Shown here one piece after another: positions 1 to 12,600 of a stretch of DNA of 64,000 nt. Every line of letters starts with the position of its first letter. Position 1 is the first letter of the stretch. The DNA is taken from NCBI GenBank assembly GCA_033439265.1, contig JAVTVX010000004.1:24499201-24563200 (forward strand). The letters are read 5' to 3'. This stretch comes from Dillenia suffruticosa (taxonomy: Eukaryota > Streptophyta > Magnoliopsida > Dilleniales > Dilleniaceae). The notes under the pieces are model-generated. The model was given only the letters and a program-made list of their open reading frames with translations, ran no database searches and was not told the DNA's origin. Position numbers and translations under genes: made by a program.

Positions 1-130
1 ATAGATATGGCACTAGCAACGTATACATAAGTTATGCCCAACCAAGAATCAGAATAAAAATTCATCCACCTAGATCCTTAAATTAAAATCTCAAAATCCT
101 TAAAAAGGGAGCATTTTTAATGTCGAATAC

Positions 131-679
131 CTGAGCAATGTAAACGATTTCACCACGAACTGCATACTCGCACTTCAGTACCTGAGATATCAAAAAACAG
201 GACGTGAAAAAGCTACATTAGAATTTGCAACACAAGATCAAACCGACACTCCCGTTCTTGCCGGCCCAACTCCCCTCTTTATATTTTTCCATCATTAGAG
301 ATTTTAATTTTACCCATTTTTTGAGAAAAAAAAAATATATATATATATATTGAATGAATCGGAGTGCGTAATATAACTTGAAGACTTCTGTAACCCCACT
401 CTGCCCACCCCACTCCCTAAAGCCCAGAAGAAAGGATTGATTCAAGAAAATAATCAAGCATCACAGTAAGATTAGAAATGATTTAGACCGAGACCGGGGG
501 CATACCCTGGGGTTGATGGAATCAGCAGAAAGAGCAGAAGAGGATTTAGAAGAAGAACCCATGGAATCGGCAGGAGATGAAGAACAAGTAGAGGAGAGAG
601 AGCGATGGAAGAAAGAGGAAGAAGGAGAGGTGAGAGCGAGGTAACAGTCCTTGGCTCTTCTCGCGACGATCCTCCGCAT
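131..679 (-). CDS. AlaAT: Alanine aminotransferase, mitochondrial type, exons 1-2 (partial)
   Basis: Seen: exon 1 is 679 down to 506 (58 codons). It starts MRRIVARRAKDC, is rich in Arg and Ser with no early acidic residues, and ends SADSINPR at a GTATGC donor. Exon 2 is 181 down to 131 (17 codons, VLKCEYAVRGEIVYIAQ) between a CAG acceptor and a GTATTC donor; the phase is kept. Known: plant alanine aminotransferases (class-I PLP enzymes interconverting alanine + 2-oxoglutarate and pyruvate + glutamate) carry a mitochondrial presequence followed by a segment like INPKVIKCEYAVRGEIV, which the join across this intron reproduces. The PLP-binding domain lies beyond base 1. The ATG at 679 is preceded by an in-frame stop, and this fixes the start. 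Inference: an AlaAT1/AlaAT2-type gene, apparently intact as far as visible. Intron 1 is 324 bp and carries a short A/AT tract near 327-350. Confidence 0.9.
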
Positions 680-1210
680 CTTGAGGGTCCCCTTTTTGTA
701 CTTGGCGTTGCTTGCGTCTCTGACTGCTTGCGCTGGTAATCAATCTCGGTTTCCAATTCCAAGTTGCGTGCTGCTCTTTTTCTTACCCCCGCACCGTCCC
801 CCCCGAAAAAAAATAAAAAATAAAAAATTTGGGATCTGAAACCAAAGTAAACGTAAGACGTGGATTGTAGGATTCATTGAACCAGCGGTGAGGATTGTCT
901 CGTAACTATTCCCCACTCCCAAAACCTCCCATGTTTCCTTCCTTCCTCTTGTTTTTATTTTCCTTTTTCTGTAACGTTCCCCCACAGGATCCAAAAACCA
1001 AGCCCACAGGATTAAGAAAGATTAACCATAACCAATCCCCTCTTGTCTTTATGCATCGTTCCCTCCTCTTGTGTACCGCTTCGTCCAATCCCCTCTTGTT
1101 TTTATGTATCTTTCCCTCCCCTTGTGTACCGATGCGTTTCCTTCAACCGTCTGACTTTTACCCCCACGTGTCAGTATTGCTCGATTGCCGTTACGAATAT
1201 TCTTAGGGCT
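680..1210 (-). promoter_or_regulatory. Upstream region of the alanine aminotransferase gene
   Basis: This 0.5 kb lies 5' of the AlaAT start. On the plus strand it is pyrimidine-rich, with repeated CCCTCTTGTKTTTATG-like words at about 1039-1110. A G-box/ABRE-type core (CCACGTGTC, 1164-1172) lies about 490 bp upstream of the ATG. I cannot place a TATA box or transcription start with confidence. A role for the G-box is inferred from its known binding by bZIP/bHLH factors. Confidence 0.35.
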
Positions 1211-2732
1211 ATGTTTATAGGTGGCGACCGGCGACTGGCGACAAGGTTGGGTTGGGTCATTTCGGCTGTAATGGGATAATGCTCTTTTACTGGAGAAATA
1301 ATACTGTTAATAATTTTTAAGTTATTTTATATTGTGTTAGATAAATCATAACTATAACAAATATTTTAATGTAGATTAATGTCCAAAAGTTAATTAAGAA
1401 TTTAAATAATATAATGAAAATTAAAACTCTTGGTATGTTTTAAGTTTCCAATCTAATACGGCCTGCCCCTAATTTTTCTTATTTTTTATTTTTTTGGGGA
1501 ATGTTTTAGGTTCGGGTATTTTCGAGTTCTAGTCTCAATCCAAGTACTTTAGTCATGATATAGTTGACATAGCATAATTTCCCATATGAAAGCACCTTTA
1601 GAAATATAAATATTATGTTGTTGAACCGGTGGTTAAAAACATTGCGCGTGGAGATTTTTGTATATTTTGTCCCCATGCACACTTGTATCGAAGGTCATCA
1701 ATATTGTATATAGACTATGATAATCAAGGCCTGAACCGAGGTGAAGACATGAGCTTATGCAAGAGACAGCAGGGGGGGGGGGGGAGGGGGTGGCTTTTCC
1801 CGTATGATGATGATTAAGTATAAATTAATTTCACTAAAATTATTCGTAGCATTTGGTTTTGGCAATAATTTTGTGTGCCGCTGCCAATCTGTGGACAGGT
1901 GACCACGGAAATAAGTTAGGACAAAGATTTTATAGAATGACCTTTCTCAACTGCTTAATGTGAAATTGTTTATAGATATTAAATTCGGTTAAATGTTATT
2001 TATATGTTTATATATAATAAACTAATTAATTAAAATAGAGGGTAATAATAGATTATAAGCAAAATAAATTTAAAATAAATTTTATTTTTATATATTTAAA
2101 TAAAGTTTTAAAAACCAATTAAAATAATCACTTTTCCAAACTAAGATCGCTCAGGTTTGAGCTCAAACTTAATGACTTTTCAAAACAGCCTAAATGACCC
2201 AAACCTCAAGGTGGTTCTGTCGTTCACGATCTTTAATTACCTCCGGCCAACAAGATCTGGTCCACTCATTCAATCCATATAAGCAGTCAAACGTAACAAA
2301 AGCTGTCGCCCCAAACTAAATTTATAAAAAAAAAAAAAAACAAAAACTTCACGGTACAGTTAAAAGTTCGAAGAAAATTATTTGATAGACCAAATGCATT
2401 AACACTCACCCTCATTGAACAGAAATAAATAATTAATCTGATATAAAAATTAATATATTATACTACTATTACAGTAATAATATACGTGAATTTGACACTA
2501 TAAGATAATTGGTAGAAGGGCTAAGCATCACTTAGCCAAGTTGATGTCCCCGGTCTCCCAAAAACAAAGGGAAAAAAGGGAAAACCGTTCCTACAATGAG
2601 CTAGGCAATTCAAGATCCGATATGGGAAAAGATACAACATAAGTTGTTACAAGATCAAGGAATGAGAAATTCCAAGATTGCATAAAGCATGAAACAATTA
2701 AGAAGTAACATAAAATACCATGCATTCATACC
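1211..2732. other. AT-rich intergenic spacer
   Basis: No gene is supported here. The stretch is AT-rich with short A/T runs. A G-tract (13 G, one A, then 5 G) lies at 1772-1790, followed by TGG. The open frames are short and show no family resemblance. Confidence 0.6.
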
Positions 2733-3005
2733 CTATGATTCCCTCACATAGACAAGGTGAATGCGCATTTTCATTTGGAGAGATGAATCATATGCTACTG
2801 AGGTAGCAAGCAACCAACCATCTCCTTTGAGAAAGGATCCAACGGTGTACTTAAAGGCTTGGGCCGTCCATAGGTTGGAACGTTCATCGGCCCATTTAGA
2901 TCCATTGGGAACACTGAAACCAGGCCCAGTTTTTTGGTACCCCCCATTGAAGATGGAGCCAGGTGACACTACATTATCGAACCACTCAACCCAACCAGCA
3001 GAGTT
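2733..3005 (-). pseudogene. Unrecognised coding-like fragment
   Basis: The minus strand stays open for about 90 codons, reading SAGWVEWFDNVVSPG, then SIFNGGYQKTGPGFSVPNG, then SKWADERSNLWTAQAFKY. Composition is protein-like (many W, G, N and few low-complexity runs), unlike neighbouring chance frames. It has no start methionine and no obvious splice signals, and it abuts a long T tract (3006-3022) on its 5' side. I do not recognise the family. It could be an exon of an unseen gene, or a gene piece carried and dropped beside the retroelement that begins at about 3123. No function is proposed. Confidence 0.3.
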
Positions 3006-5599
3006 TTTTTTTTTTTTTTTTTGGTTCCCGCCACTCGGAGTAACTAATCTGGTTCGGGCATTTGTGAGACTTTATTTTGGGGACGATAGTTTTTTTCATT
3101 CTCAAATTTCAAATTTGAGATTTTGGGTTCTATTGAGTGGCTAACAAACGTGGTAATGGTGAAAAAAGCGAACGACAAGCGGAGAATATGTGTCGACTTC
3201 ACTAACGTCAATAAGACATGCCCAAAGGACAAATATTTTCTCCCCAACTTTGATAAACTTGTGGGCAATTCATCAGGCCACCAACTCCTAAATTTTATGG
3301 ATGCATACTCTGGTTATCACTAGATACGCATGACCCTAGAAGATGAAAAAAAAAAATAAGTTCAATGAAGTTTGGCACCTACTATTACATGATCATTCCA
3401 TTCGATTTGAAGAACACGGGAGCAACATTCTAACAACTAGTCAACAAGGTCTTAAGTAAACAGTTCGACAGAAACATAGAGGCCTACATGGACGATATGC
3501 TTGTCAAGCGTACTAGTGTGAAAGGCCACGTAATAGATCTCAAAAAAATATTCCAGATGCCGAAACATTGAACAAGCCATCCCGTATAGAACATTAAACA
3601 AGATGTAACGTTTCATGGGACAGATTGTGGCCTTGAGTCGATTTATGTCAAAAGTGAGGGAAAAATACAAGCCCTTTTTCTTCACCTTGAAAATTTTTCA
3701 AAAATTCATGTAGACACCAGAGTGCCAAACTGCCTTTGACAAACTCAATGAGTATTTCTCATCTCTTCCTCTGCCCTCTCAGTTTATCGCTAGTGAGAAA
3801 CTCTATCTCTATTTATCTACCTCTCACTGAGCTCTCTACTTTGCACTTGTAAGACATGATACCGCCATGCAAAAGTCGAAATATTATGTTAGTAAGGTGC
3901 TCCAGGACTACGAAATTAATTACAGGCTTATCAAGAAAGTGGCGTTCGCTCTCGTCATATCCGCTCAACACTTTCATCCATACTTTTAGGAGTACACCAT
4001 TGTGATACTAACTGACCAGCCTCTAAAATAGATCCTGTAGAAAAAGCGACACATCATGCCCGCTCATATAACAGATTCCTAGATTCGAGAATGTTAGGGT
4101 TGACATACTCACCAAGCTTTCCAGTTCGAACTCGATAGGTACTAGTCAAACAGTTTACATCGAAAGCCTCACATACCCACGTATCAATGAATTAGATTCT
4201 GATGGCAGATGACTCACTGAGCTTGAAAAATCCCATCCAAACCTACCTGCGGAACGGTTAACTACTAGATTCACCACGAGAGGCAATAAAGATCAAGCGC
4301 TTGGCCGCGTATAACACCATCATCAATGGGGCCCTTCGTTAAAAATCCTTTACTTACTCTTTCCTCAAATGTCTGACGCCCAAGGAAAGGAATTATGCCC
4401 TTAGGGAAATTTATGAAGCGGTATGTGACAACCATTTGGGCACTCAAACCTAGTCAACAAGGTTTTACGTGAAAGATTCTTCTGACCCACCATGAAGGCT
4501 GACATAGAGGCTTACGTCAAACGGTGGGATAAGTGTCAGTGTTTCTCTCCGGTGCCACACCAACCCTCCTTTGAATTTGTTCAATTACAAGTTCATGGTT
4601 GTTCACACAATGAGAGATGGACATATTAGAACCATTCCCGCAAGCTATTAGACAATGAAAGTTTATCATCGTGGCCATAGATTATTTCACAAAATAGGTA
4701 AAAAATGAACCACTAGCCCAAATCATAACCGGCAAGATATAAACTTTTATCCGAGTGTCTATCATCACTAGGTTCGACCTACACCATATACTTTTCACCG
4801 ACAATGCCAAGAAATTTAGTAACAAAAGCTTCAGGGTATTATTTAGTAAGTTAGAGACCCAATATCGCTTCACCTATGTAACTTGCCCATAAGCCAATGA
4901 CTTTGTCGAGGTGACAAACCGAACAATCCTTTAAAAGCTCAAAATAGTTCTGGATAAAATGATGGGTCACTGGATAGATGAGCTCTATGGAATCTTATGG
5001 GTCTACCAAATTACGCCATGAATGGTCATAGGGGAAACAACATTTGGCTAAACTTATGGATGCAAAGCAATCATATTAGTGGAAATAGGAATCCAATCAT
5101 TATGCATAGACCAGTACCAACCAGAGTCAAACAAGCTTGTATTACACAAATGATTGGATCTCCTACCAGAATTACAAAACACCACGTCTACTCGAATGGT
5201 AGCCTATCAACAGCAAATACCCTTATAATCTAACAAAAGAGTAAAAGCCATAACGTTCAAAATTGGAGACCTAGTCCTCTAAAGAGTAGAGGCAACAGAG
5301 CAACCCCAACCGAGAGGCAAGCACAGACCGAAATGGGAAAACCTTTATCAAGTGCATTGGGTAGTGCGTCTAGGAACATATCGCTTTAGCCACTTAGATA
5401 GTTCTGCAGTATCCAGAATATGGAATTAAAAAATTTGTGTATCTATTACTAGTAACCTTTATCTCTCTCCTAATCTTAATGTTTGTCATTCCACAACTTG
5501 TTAACAAGGACATTATTCTTTTTTAAATAATGTTATGTACCAAATGGATCATGAATGTCACAAGCCCTTACACTTACCGACCCCTAGTCTACCACTTTC

Positions 5600-6370
5600 T
5601 CTTTTGCAGACTCACTCTCTCTTGACTCTACACCTCAAATGCATCATCATACGGGTTCTAATACTCGACTGGGTAGACGCGACCCACGCTCTGGACTCTA
5701 CACTTCAAAAGGGTTCTACACCCCTCTCTCTCTTGACTCTATGCTTCAAACGCATCATCATACAGGTCCTAGCACCTGATTGGGTATATGCGATCCACTC
5801 TCTTAGATCTACACCTTAAAAGGGTTCCGCATCTTCTCTCTTGGCTCTACACCTCAAACATGTCATCATATGGATTCTAGGCACCCAAATGGGTAGATTT
5901 AACCCACTCTCTCAACTCTATACTTTAAAAGGGTTCCGCATGCTCTCTCTCGGCTCTACGCTTCAAATGCGTCATCATATGAGTTCTAGCACCCGACTGA
6001 GTATACACGGCACACTCTCTTGACTTTACGCCTCAAAAGGGTTCCTCACTCTCTCCCTATCCGCTCTATGCCTCAAATGTATCATCATACGGATCCTAGC
6101 ACCTGACTAGGTAAACGTGACCTGCTTTCTCAACTTTACGCCTCAAACAGGTTCCGCACCCTCTCTCTCGGCTTTATGTCTCAAACGGGTCTGCTGCCGC
6201 TCTCTTGGCTCCACGCTATATAAGGGTTCCGTACCTACTCTTTTGACTTTATGCCTCTCACATACCTCATGGAGATCTCGGCACCCATATTTTCTCAACT
6301 TTATACCTTATGCAGGTCCTAGCAGGAAACGACACTCACTCTCTCGATTATACGCCTCGCATGGATCCTA
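5600..6370 (+). repeat. ~110-bp tandem array in the retroelement 3' region
   Basis: The word (C/G)TCATCATA recurs near 5642, 5753, 5862, 5972 and 6081, a spacing of about 108-111 bp. Each unit is composite: a CTCTCTTGACTCTAC-like block plus CTCAAA and CATCATCATA, a GGTTCTAGCACC and GACTGGGTA part, then a second CTCTCTCAACTCTAC-like block plus CTTAAAAGGGTTCCG. About five full units are followed by more degenerate ones towards 6370. The array lies downstream of the integrase piece and upstream of the LTR, as in the hypervariable 3' region of Tat elements. Confidence 0.8.
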
Positions 6371-7600
6371 GCATATGAGCGGAATTCAACCCCTATTTTC
6401 TTGATCTCAACATCTAAAAGGGGTTCTAACGACCCCTCTCATTTATAATGTAATCAGAGACAACTCAAAGTTCAAGCCTTTTGTTCCAGCACACGATCAA
6501 CAAAATAGCGAGAACACGATAATGAGAAAGAAGAAAATTCTCTACTCATTTATTCATCCAAGTTTTTATACACATGAGAGAAAGGGTTTATACAAAAGAA
6601 GGTTGCAGAAAATGACAAAGGAAATTCATTTCAATGTAATGCAATGTTTATACATTGAAGAGCACATCATTGGAGTACATAGACAGAAAAGGCCTGAGAA
6701 ATCAAAACCCTTGCCTTATCGACCAGGTACGCCCCTTATAACTAGATTCATCTAGGATGCTACTACCTACACTCAATACAACACGTGGAAAGTTTACTAA
6801 GCTCTTAATACATAGCCTATACTAACCCTCGACCAAAGAAATGCATGAAAACCTTCAAAAAAGATTTTTTTCTTCTGATACCATTGCCCAAATGCCTGTT
6901 GATAAGAGTAGAAACACCTCCAACTTCCAAAGGACTCTCCAAAAATGGAGTGAGGATGCCTCCACCCAATGCAAAACCTTTGAAACACCGATACTGAACC
7001 ATCATGACATTGGGTTTCCAAATGTCATGATGGAAACTTGCATTGATAATTTCCATACCGATGGACTCTTGTATGGATAGTTCTACCACAATATTCTAAA
7101 ATCATCTCTATTTTCACATTCCCAGCTTTTATACTTTATCGGTAAGTGATTCTTGTAATTACTCTCGCGTCACTGCACTCTTGGCCTTGCCAATATCATA
7201 GTAAATTTGTGACTCAGAACGTCTCACAATTTCTGTTTTTCACAAGCTTCGCCACTCATGAATTAGAACCTAAATGCTAGAATTTCATCTCACTAAGTAA
7301 CAAGACTTCACCAAATACACTTTACTATTTATAATGTCAGCAAGTATGTTGAATACGATTCCTAGCGATCGAAGCGGCATGCTTCACAATAATAGTGGCA
7401 CACTTCGCAATTGGAGTGTCTTGCATTTAATTCTCTACTTCCGCTTCTTTTCCAATTTCCCAAAACACCCAACTTTTCCCAACACACCCCACTTTCATGA
7501 CTTTCTAAAATCTTACCACAATAACTTTATTTTATGACTTTTCAACTCCTGTCATTTTAGAAATATGTATAATATCACTTCTTCAAAACGAGATTAGGAG

Positions 7601-8427
7601 TGATGGGTAAATAATGATAAATAATCCAACAACCCATTATCATAAAACCCAAAAACTACCAAACCTATTAGGGCCATAATCATAAAGCCTATAGACCACC
7701 AAGGAAATCTCTTGGTAAATACCCAAAATGACTGAGCACACTCTCGGTCGAGCGCTCTCTTAGCCACATACCATCTCGATCAAATATTCTTGTTTAGGTC
7801 TCTCGACCACCTCAGTCAAACCCTCTCTAGTAGACCGCTTGCTCACCTCTCAGTCGAATGTTCTCTCCACTATTACTAGCCTCCCGCCAAATAGTGCTCT
7901 CACCTGGTAAATCAAGATCATAATCACTCAATATTTAAACCTCCCATAATCTCAAGAATAATTTTTCCTAATAAGGAAGGAAATCTCTATAATCTCTTCC
8001 GATAAAATAATGAATCTCCATGACAAATTAAATTTCTCTCGATCTATGGATTCAAAATCTCGTAAAGGTATTTGATTGCACTCCTTATAATCTCGGAAGA
8101 TCCCTATCGATTTCTCCAAGGTTTCTACACCCTCAAGCAAGAGACTTACTATGTATATACATGCTATATATACTAAGTACAAGCGATCCGCTAGATATGT
8201 TCAATAACACTACATTTGTTACACAGAGACTATACATGATAATTCTAAAACTCTACTAGGTCTGTTCTTTTTCTCTATCACATCTCTTTCTAACTTGAGC
8301 ATTAGAGCTGGCTCCGGTGGGTATTTGCATGTCTCATTATCTACGAAGGTCCAAAAGATTCATCAATGTCGGTTCTCCGCTCGGGTCAGCAAAGTAATTA
8401 TTTCTGCAGCAAAACCTACCTTCAACA
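7601..8427 (+). repeat. Probable 3' LTR of the Tat-like relic
   Basis: The segment begins TGATGGGTAAATAATG after a purine-leaning stretch (a candidate polypurine tract) and ends CCTTCAACA. Near its end it reads AACTTGAGCATTAGAGCTGG, a phrase close to the conserved end of many plant Ty3/gypsy LTRs (CTTGAGCGTCGGAGTG). Boundaries are inferred from the TG...CA ends only, because no partner LTR is present. Length is about 827 bp. Confidence 0.55.
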
Positions 8428-8429
8428 CA

Positions 8430-9387
8430 TTGTATGCTATGACTATGCCTAATTATTGCTTTGTTTTCTTCCACCCATGTATTCCTTTGATCGGAATTTA
8501 AATTTGATTTCATGCATTTTTATACATAAAATACAATTATGATCTTTAAAATCTTTTAAAATTGAGTCACTATTTTTTTATATATAATAGTATAAAATAG
8601 TTTGAAAACTATTGGTAAAGTTTCGGTTTCCATAATTCAAATAACTTTAATTGTAGTGTAATTCTTATAAAATAATCAACCAATAGACTCCTTTCTTAAC
8701 CCTCAAAATCTAATAAGGGAATGATGTTTTTTCTATCATATTCATTTCTCTAACCTTTTTCAAATGAACACCAATTTTTGAATTCAAATGGTGAAGGGAA
8801 TTGAGAGTTAGTTTTTTGCGGAGTAAACTACTCCCACCCTTTCTCGAACTCAAACCAGTTGAATCTGGTTAAGCCTCCATGAGTGTCCCGGAATCCATTT
8901 TCTAACACCTTTTTTTGGTTGGTGAGACTTATTCACAGTGGTTCTCGATGAATATGAGTATATGCTAACCAAAATGTATATCTTGAAAACCTGCATGGTG
9001 TGATAATCTTTTTGATTCCATGTGCTGGTTGCGTGGCCTGCCACCTGACCATCTAAAGAATTTCAGGTCTTGTTGAAGAAACTTAAAATTATGGTTTAAT
9101 TTATTTTAACTATTTTTATTTTATTCTATTCTATTTATTATCATGGTGAGTGATTTACAATACATTACACCAAACCGCGAAGGACAGGATAGGCATCGAG
9201 CAAAATGGGAAGAATTAATGGTGTTTGCTTTCCCGTCATTCCACGGGAGTACGCTATCACTAACTCCACTACAATGAACGTCAAGATGATTTTTGATTGA
9301 TCCATTTCTTATTACTCCATGTTTCCATACTGTAATTTTGATATTTTGCGATGAATCGAGTACACACTCCACCCCAACCCATCAAAT
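8430..9387. other. Intergenic spacer
   Basis: No gene or clear repeat was seen between the LTR relic and the tRNA-like sequence. It is AT-rich, with only short chance frames. Confidence 0.5.
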
Positions 9388-9459
9388 GCGGCTGCAGTTT
9401 AGTTGAAAGAATTTCACGTTGTGGCCGTGGAGACCTGGGCTCAAATCCCAGCAGCCACA
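9388..9459 (+). tRNA. tRNA-His(GTG)-like sequence, probably decayed
   Basis: The sequence starts GCGGCTGCAGTTTAGTTGAA, has an anticodon loop TTGTGGC (anticodon GTG) closed by TCACG/CGTGG, a perfect T stem CTGGG/CCCAG, and an acceptor strand CAGCCAC. It closely follows the known plant nuclear tRNA-His pattern. Departures: an acceptor mismatch (C2 against A71), position 8 is C instead of T, and the T loop reads CTCAAAT where the standard is TTCGAAT, so the internal B box is weakened. A short T run (about 9476) follows. It lies in the 3' flank of the pectin methylesterase gene. Inference: a tRNA-His pseudogene or weakly expressed copy. Confidence 0.75.
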
Positions 9460-9651
9460 CATGGTTTCATATGGTTTTATTTTGAGCCTGCCGCTCACAT
9501 TTTGGAAACTTGATCTAAAAGCAGCACAATACAAACACACGCAAAGCCTAATTGAAGGAGGACCGACGGGGAAAAAATGATCACCAGAAAGAAGGATAGA
9601 GCCCCCCAATTACTACGCGAAAAAAGCCCTTCACTCGACACACTACAATAA

Positions 9652-12600
9652 TCAGAGAGTCAAAGAGTAGGGGAAACCAGTGGAACCGAGCCAACCACTG
9701 CCACCAATGAAATTACCAGCAGTGAAAGGCTGAGCCTCGCTAGCACTGGTAATCACCTTGTAACCCTTCCAAGTCACCCTCTTGGAAGTTGATGCACCTG
9801 GACCAGTGTTAAGATACTCTCTGTAGAACAAGGTGTCTAGGGCAAAGTTGCCATCCCACTCATGCCAACCTACCGGGTCAATAACATCACTTATTGTAGA
9901 CTGCATGATCACAGTCCTGGAGTACTCCTTCCAGGGTCTCCCCAAGTATGTGGGGAAGCTGCCCTTGACTGCCTGCAGGTCAGAGGTGGCCGCAATCCTG
10001 CACTTCTGGATCACAATGCCTGTGTTCTGGTTTGGGTCGGTTCTACCCTGTGCTGTCACCATGTTCTTCTGACCAGGACCGGGCTTGCGGGCATGGATGT
10101 CGCTGTCCTGGAACATTGCAGCTGCATTTCCAAAGATGAAATCAACGGTGCCCGCAATGAGGCAGTTGCTGAAGAACTGTCGATTGGAGTGGACATATAA
10201 GGAGTCCTGGTAAGCCAGAATGTCACATTGGTAGAATGCTGAAAGATCAGCACCGACACGCAGAGCTACAGCTTGGTGATTGGCATGCCCTGCCGTGTTT
10301 TGGAATGTAATGTCCCTCGCCAAAAACCCATCTCCTACCACAGCTGCACCCACAACACAATCGTCAATCATACTTGGTCTACTGTAATTGCATGTTCACT
10401 TTCATATATTTAATTTACCCATCTAAAAATTTGAATTAATTTCATTCCTTGTTTTTCAAACAAGCTTCCGAGTAGAACAAGAATTACCAAATACTTTGAC
10501 TAATAATCATATCTGCCGTGCTCCCATTTATTACAACTCCACTCTACTACAAAAACACATTGTCCCTAATATCATACCGGCAGAACCAACTGTACATAAG
10601 ATTTGATTGCCCGCTTTAGTGTTTCATATTTTTAAGTTATAATAATTCAATGACCTTACTCCTAAAATAAAATCACGTTACTCTTAAAATAAAATTAGAC
10701 ATTTAATAATATCTAGACCAACGTAAAAAATCCAAGTACATAACGAAAACTTACAAAGGTTGTTCACTTGTCCAATCAAAATACAATTTGTCAAAATAGA
10801 AATAAAATTATTATTAAGATGCAATTGTAACAATTCAAATCTTGCTAAAGTGTAAAAAATTTGTCGGACTCAGAGAGTGAATTCTAGAGTAAACAGATTT
10901 ACAAACTATGCAATTTCTTTTTTTTTTTTTGGATCCTATTGGAATGGCGACATCACCCCTAGAGGTATGGTATCATCTCAACCATAATGGGCAGGACGGG
11001 AAGCTCAGAGGGTCCCTCTCCGGAGCATGCCTCCTTTTCTACTTTCTCTTTCATTTTGATTGTACTTAAAAATTATTACATAAAAATTAGAGAAGCAATT
11101 AAATAATCATAATTCTAGATAAATTTTATATTAATTAACTAAATTACTCTTCAAAATGTCAAAATTTTATGCTATAATTAAGTAGAAATAATAAATAATA
11201 AAAAATAAAAATAAAGTTATAAAAATAGTAATCATTTTTTTTAATTTTTCAAAATGATATGTAAAGAAAAAAATTTAACCCTAAAGCTATACTTTAAATA
11301 AAATAGAAATGAAATAATTATCAGTATATTCTTCGGAGTGGAGGTTGACGGTGTCTGCATGGGCCCTGCTCCCTTGACATTATGGTGGGATCCTACCAAG
11401 CTCCAACAAATTCCAAGGAAAGGAAAGTTCCCTCCCAAAATAATAAGTAAATAAATAAATGAAGAAGAAGGTACGACGTACGGCTAGCGCAGGAGGACGG
11501 GATGCGACCAAAAACCAATAAATCCCACCCCTGCAATGAAATATCAAATCAAGGGCAGATATTGCGGAACACGTCTAGTGGCGTTTCCTACCCTGAAAAG
11601 TCGATTTCATATTTTAACTTCTCTTGACGTATTCAACAACGATCTACGCCGACAATCTGATCTTTAATTTTAACAATTTAGGATCGACGTACAAAGATTT
11701 AAAATAAAAAATATAAATATAAATATAAATATAAATATAAATTAAAAATTGATAAAAATAAATAAATAAATACAATAATTTAATTTTTTTATATCACTTA
11801 TTTTTATCTAAAGTTATTTTTTCGTTTAAACTCTTAACTATCATATTTTTACGAATAATTTATATCCAAATTTTCAACAATTTATCTCTTCGTTTTACTA
11901 GATCTCTTATATTCAAGTTTTCGACTATTCTAACCGATATATTTTCAGATTTTCTTTGCATATACCCAAACCATCTCAAACGACACTATCACATTTTCTC
12001 CACAATTGAACAAATTTCTAATCTTTTACGAATCTATTCATTTCTAATTTTATTTTTTCTAATTTTAACACACATCCCCCTAAATATTCTCATTTCTATT
12101 ACTGTCATTTTTTATTCTTATTGTTATTTAATAACTCAACACTCAGTATCATACAATAACACATATCTTACTACGTTTTTACAAAACTTTCTCTTCAAAT
12201 ACAGTGATATCATACGTTCATAAAGAACTCCAGATATCTTTTTCCATTTCATCCAACCAACTTGAATTCTATATTTCACATTTTCATCTATATTGTCGTT
12301 ATTTTGAATAATAGAACCAAAATATCTAAATCGTTTACTTTTTTTATACATATTATCCATCTAACCTAATCGTTTGTTTATCGTTCAGATAATTATTGCT
12401 AAACATACACATCATGTGATTAGAATTATTTTTAATGTATAAAAATAATTATTTTTTAAAAACATAATGTATAAAAACATAATTATTTTTAAAAACATAA
12501 TTATATAAAATATAAAATAATATAAAAACAGAAAATTCTAAATTCCAATTAGACTATGTTTCTTGTTTATTTATTTAGAAATTTCATGTGATTAGAAAAT

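Larger units (their letters stand above)
3123..8427 (+). mobile_element. Old Ty3/gypsy (Tat-like) LTR retrotransposon relic
   Basis: Plus-strand pieces occur in family order: reverse transcriptase (WLTNVVMVKKAN, ICVDFTNVNKTCPKD and LLNFMDAYSGYH near 3130-3330), RNase H-like sequence around 3720-4060, and integrase sequence around 4600-5050 with a WVYQ-type region. Then comes a long non-coding 3' region with a tandem array (5600-6370), and an LTR (7601-8427). The CVDFT.N K.CPKD wording is typical of the Tat lineage (Ogre/Retand relatives), which is known for long 3' untranslated regions with tandem repeats. The copy is incomplete and very heavily broken (many interruptions), so it looks old. 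No second LTR was found in the window. Confidence 0.75.

Noticed and set aside
472-762. Longer minus-strand frame overlapping AlaAT exon 1
   Set aside because: The other frame (start 679) joins exon 2 in phase and gives the known AlaAT sequence; this one is hydrophobic by chance.
5600-6370. CRISPR-like array
   Set aside because: Units are contiguous, degenerate and lack unique spacers; the context is a plant retroelement 3' region.
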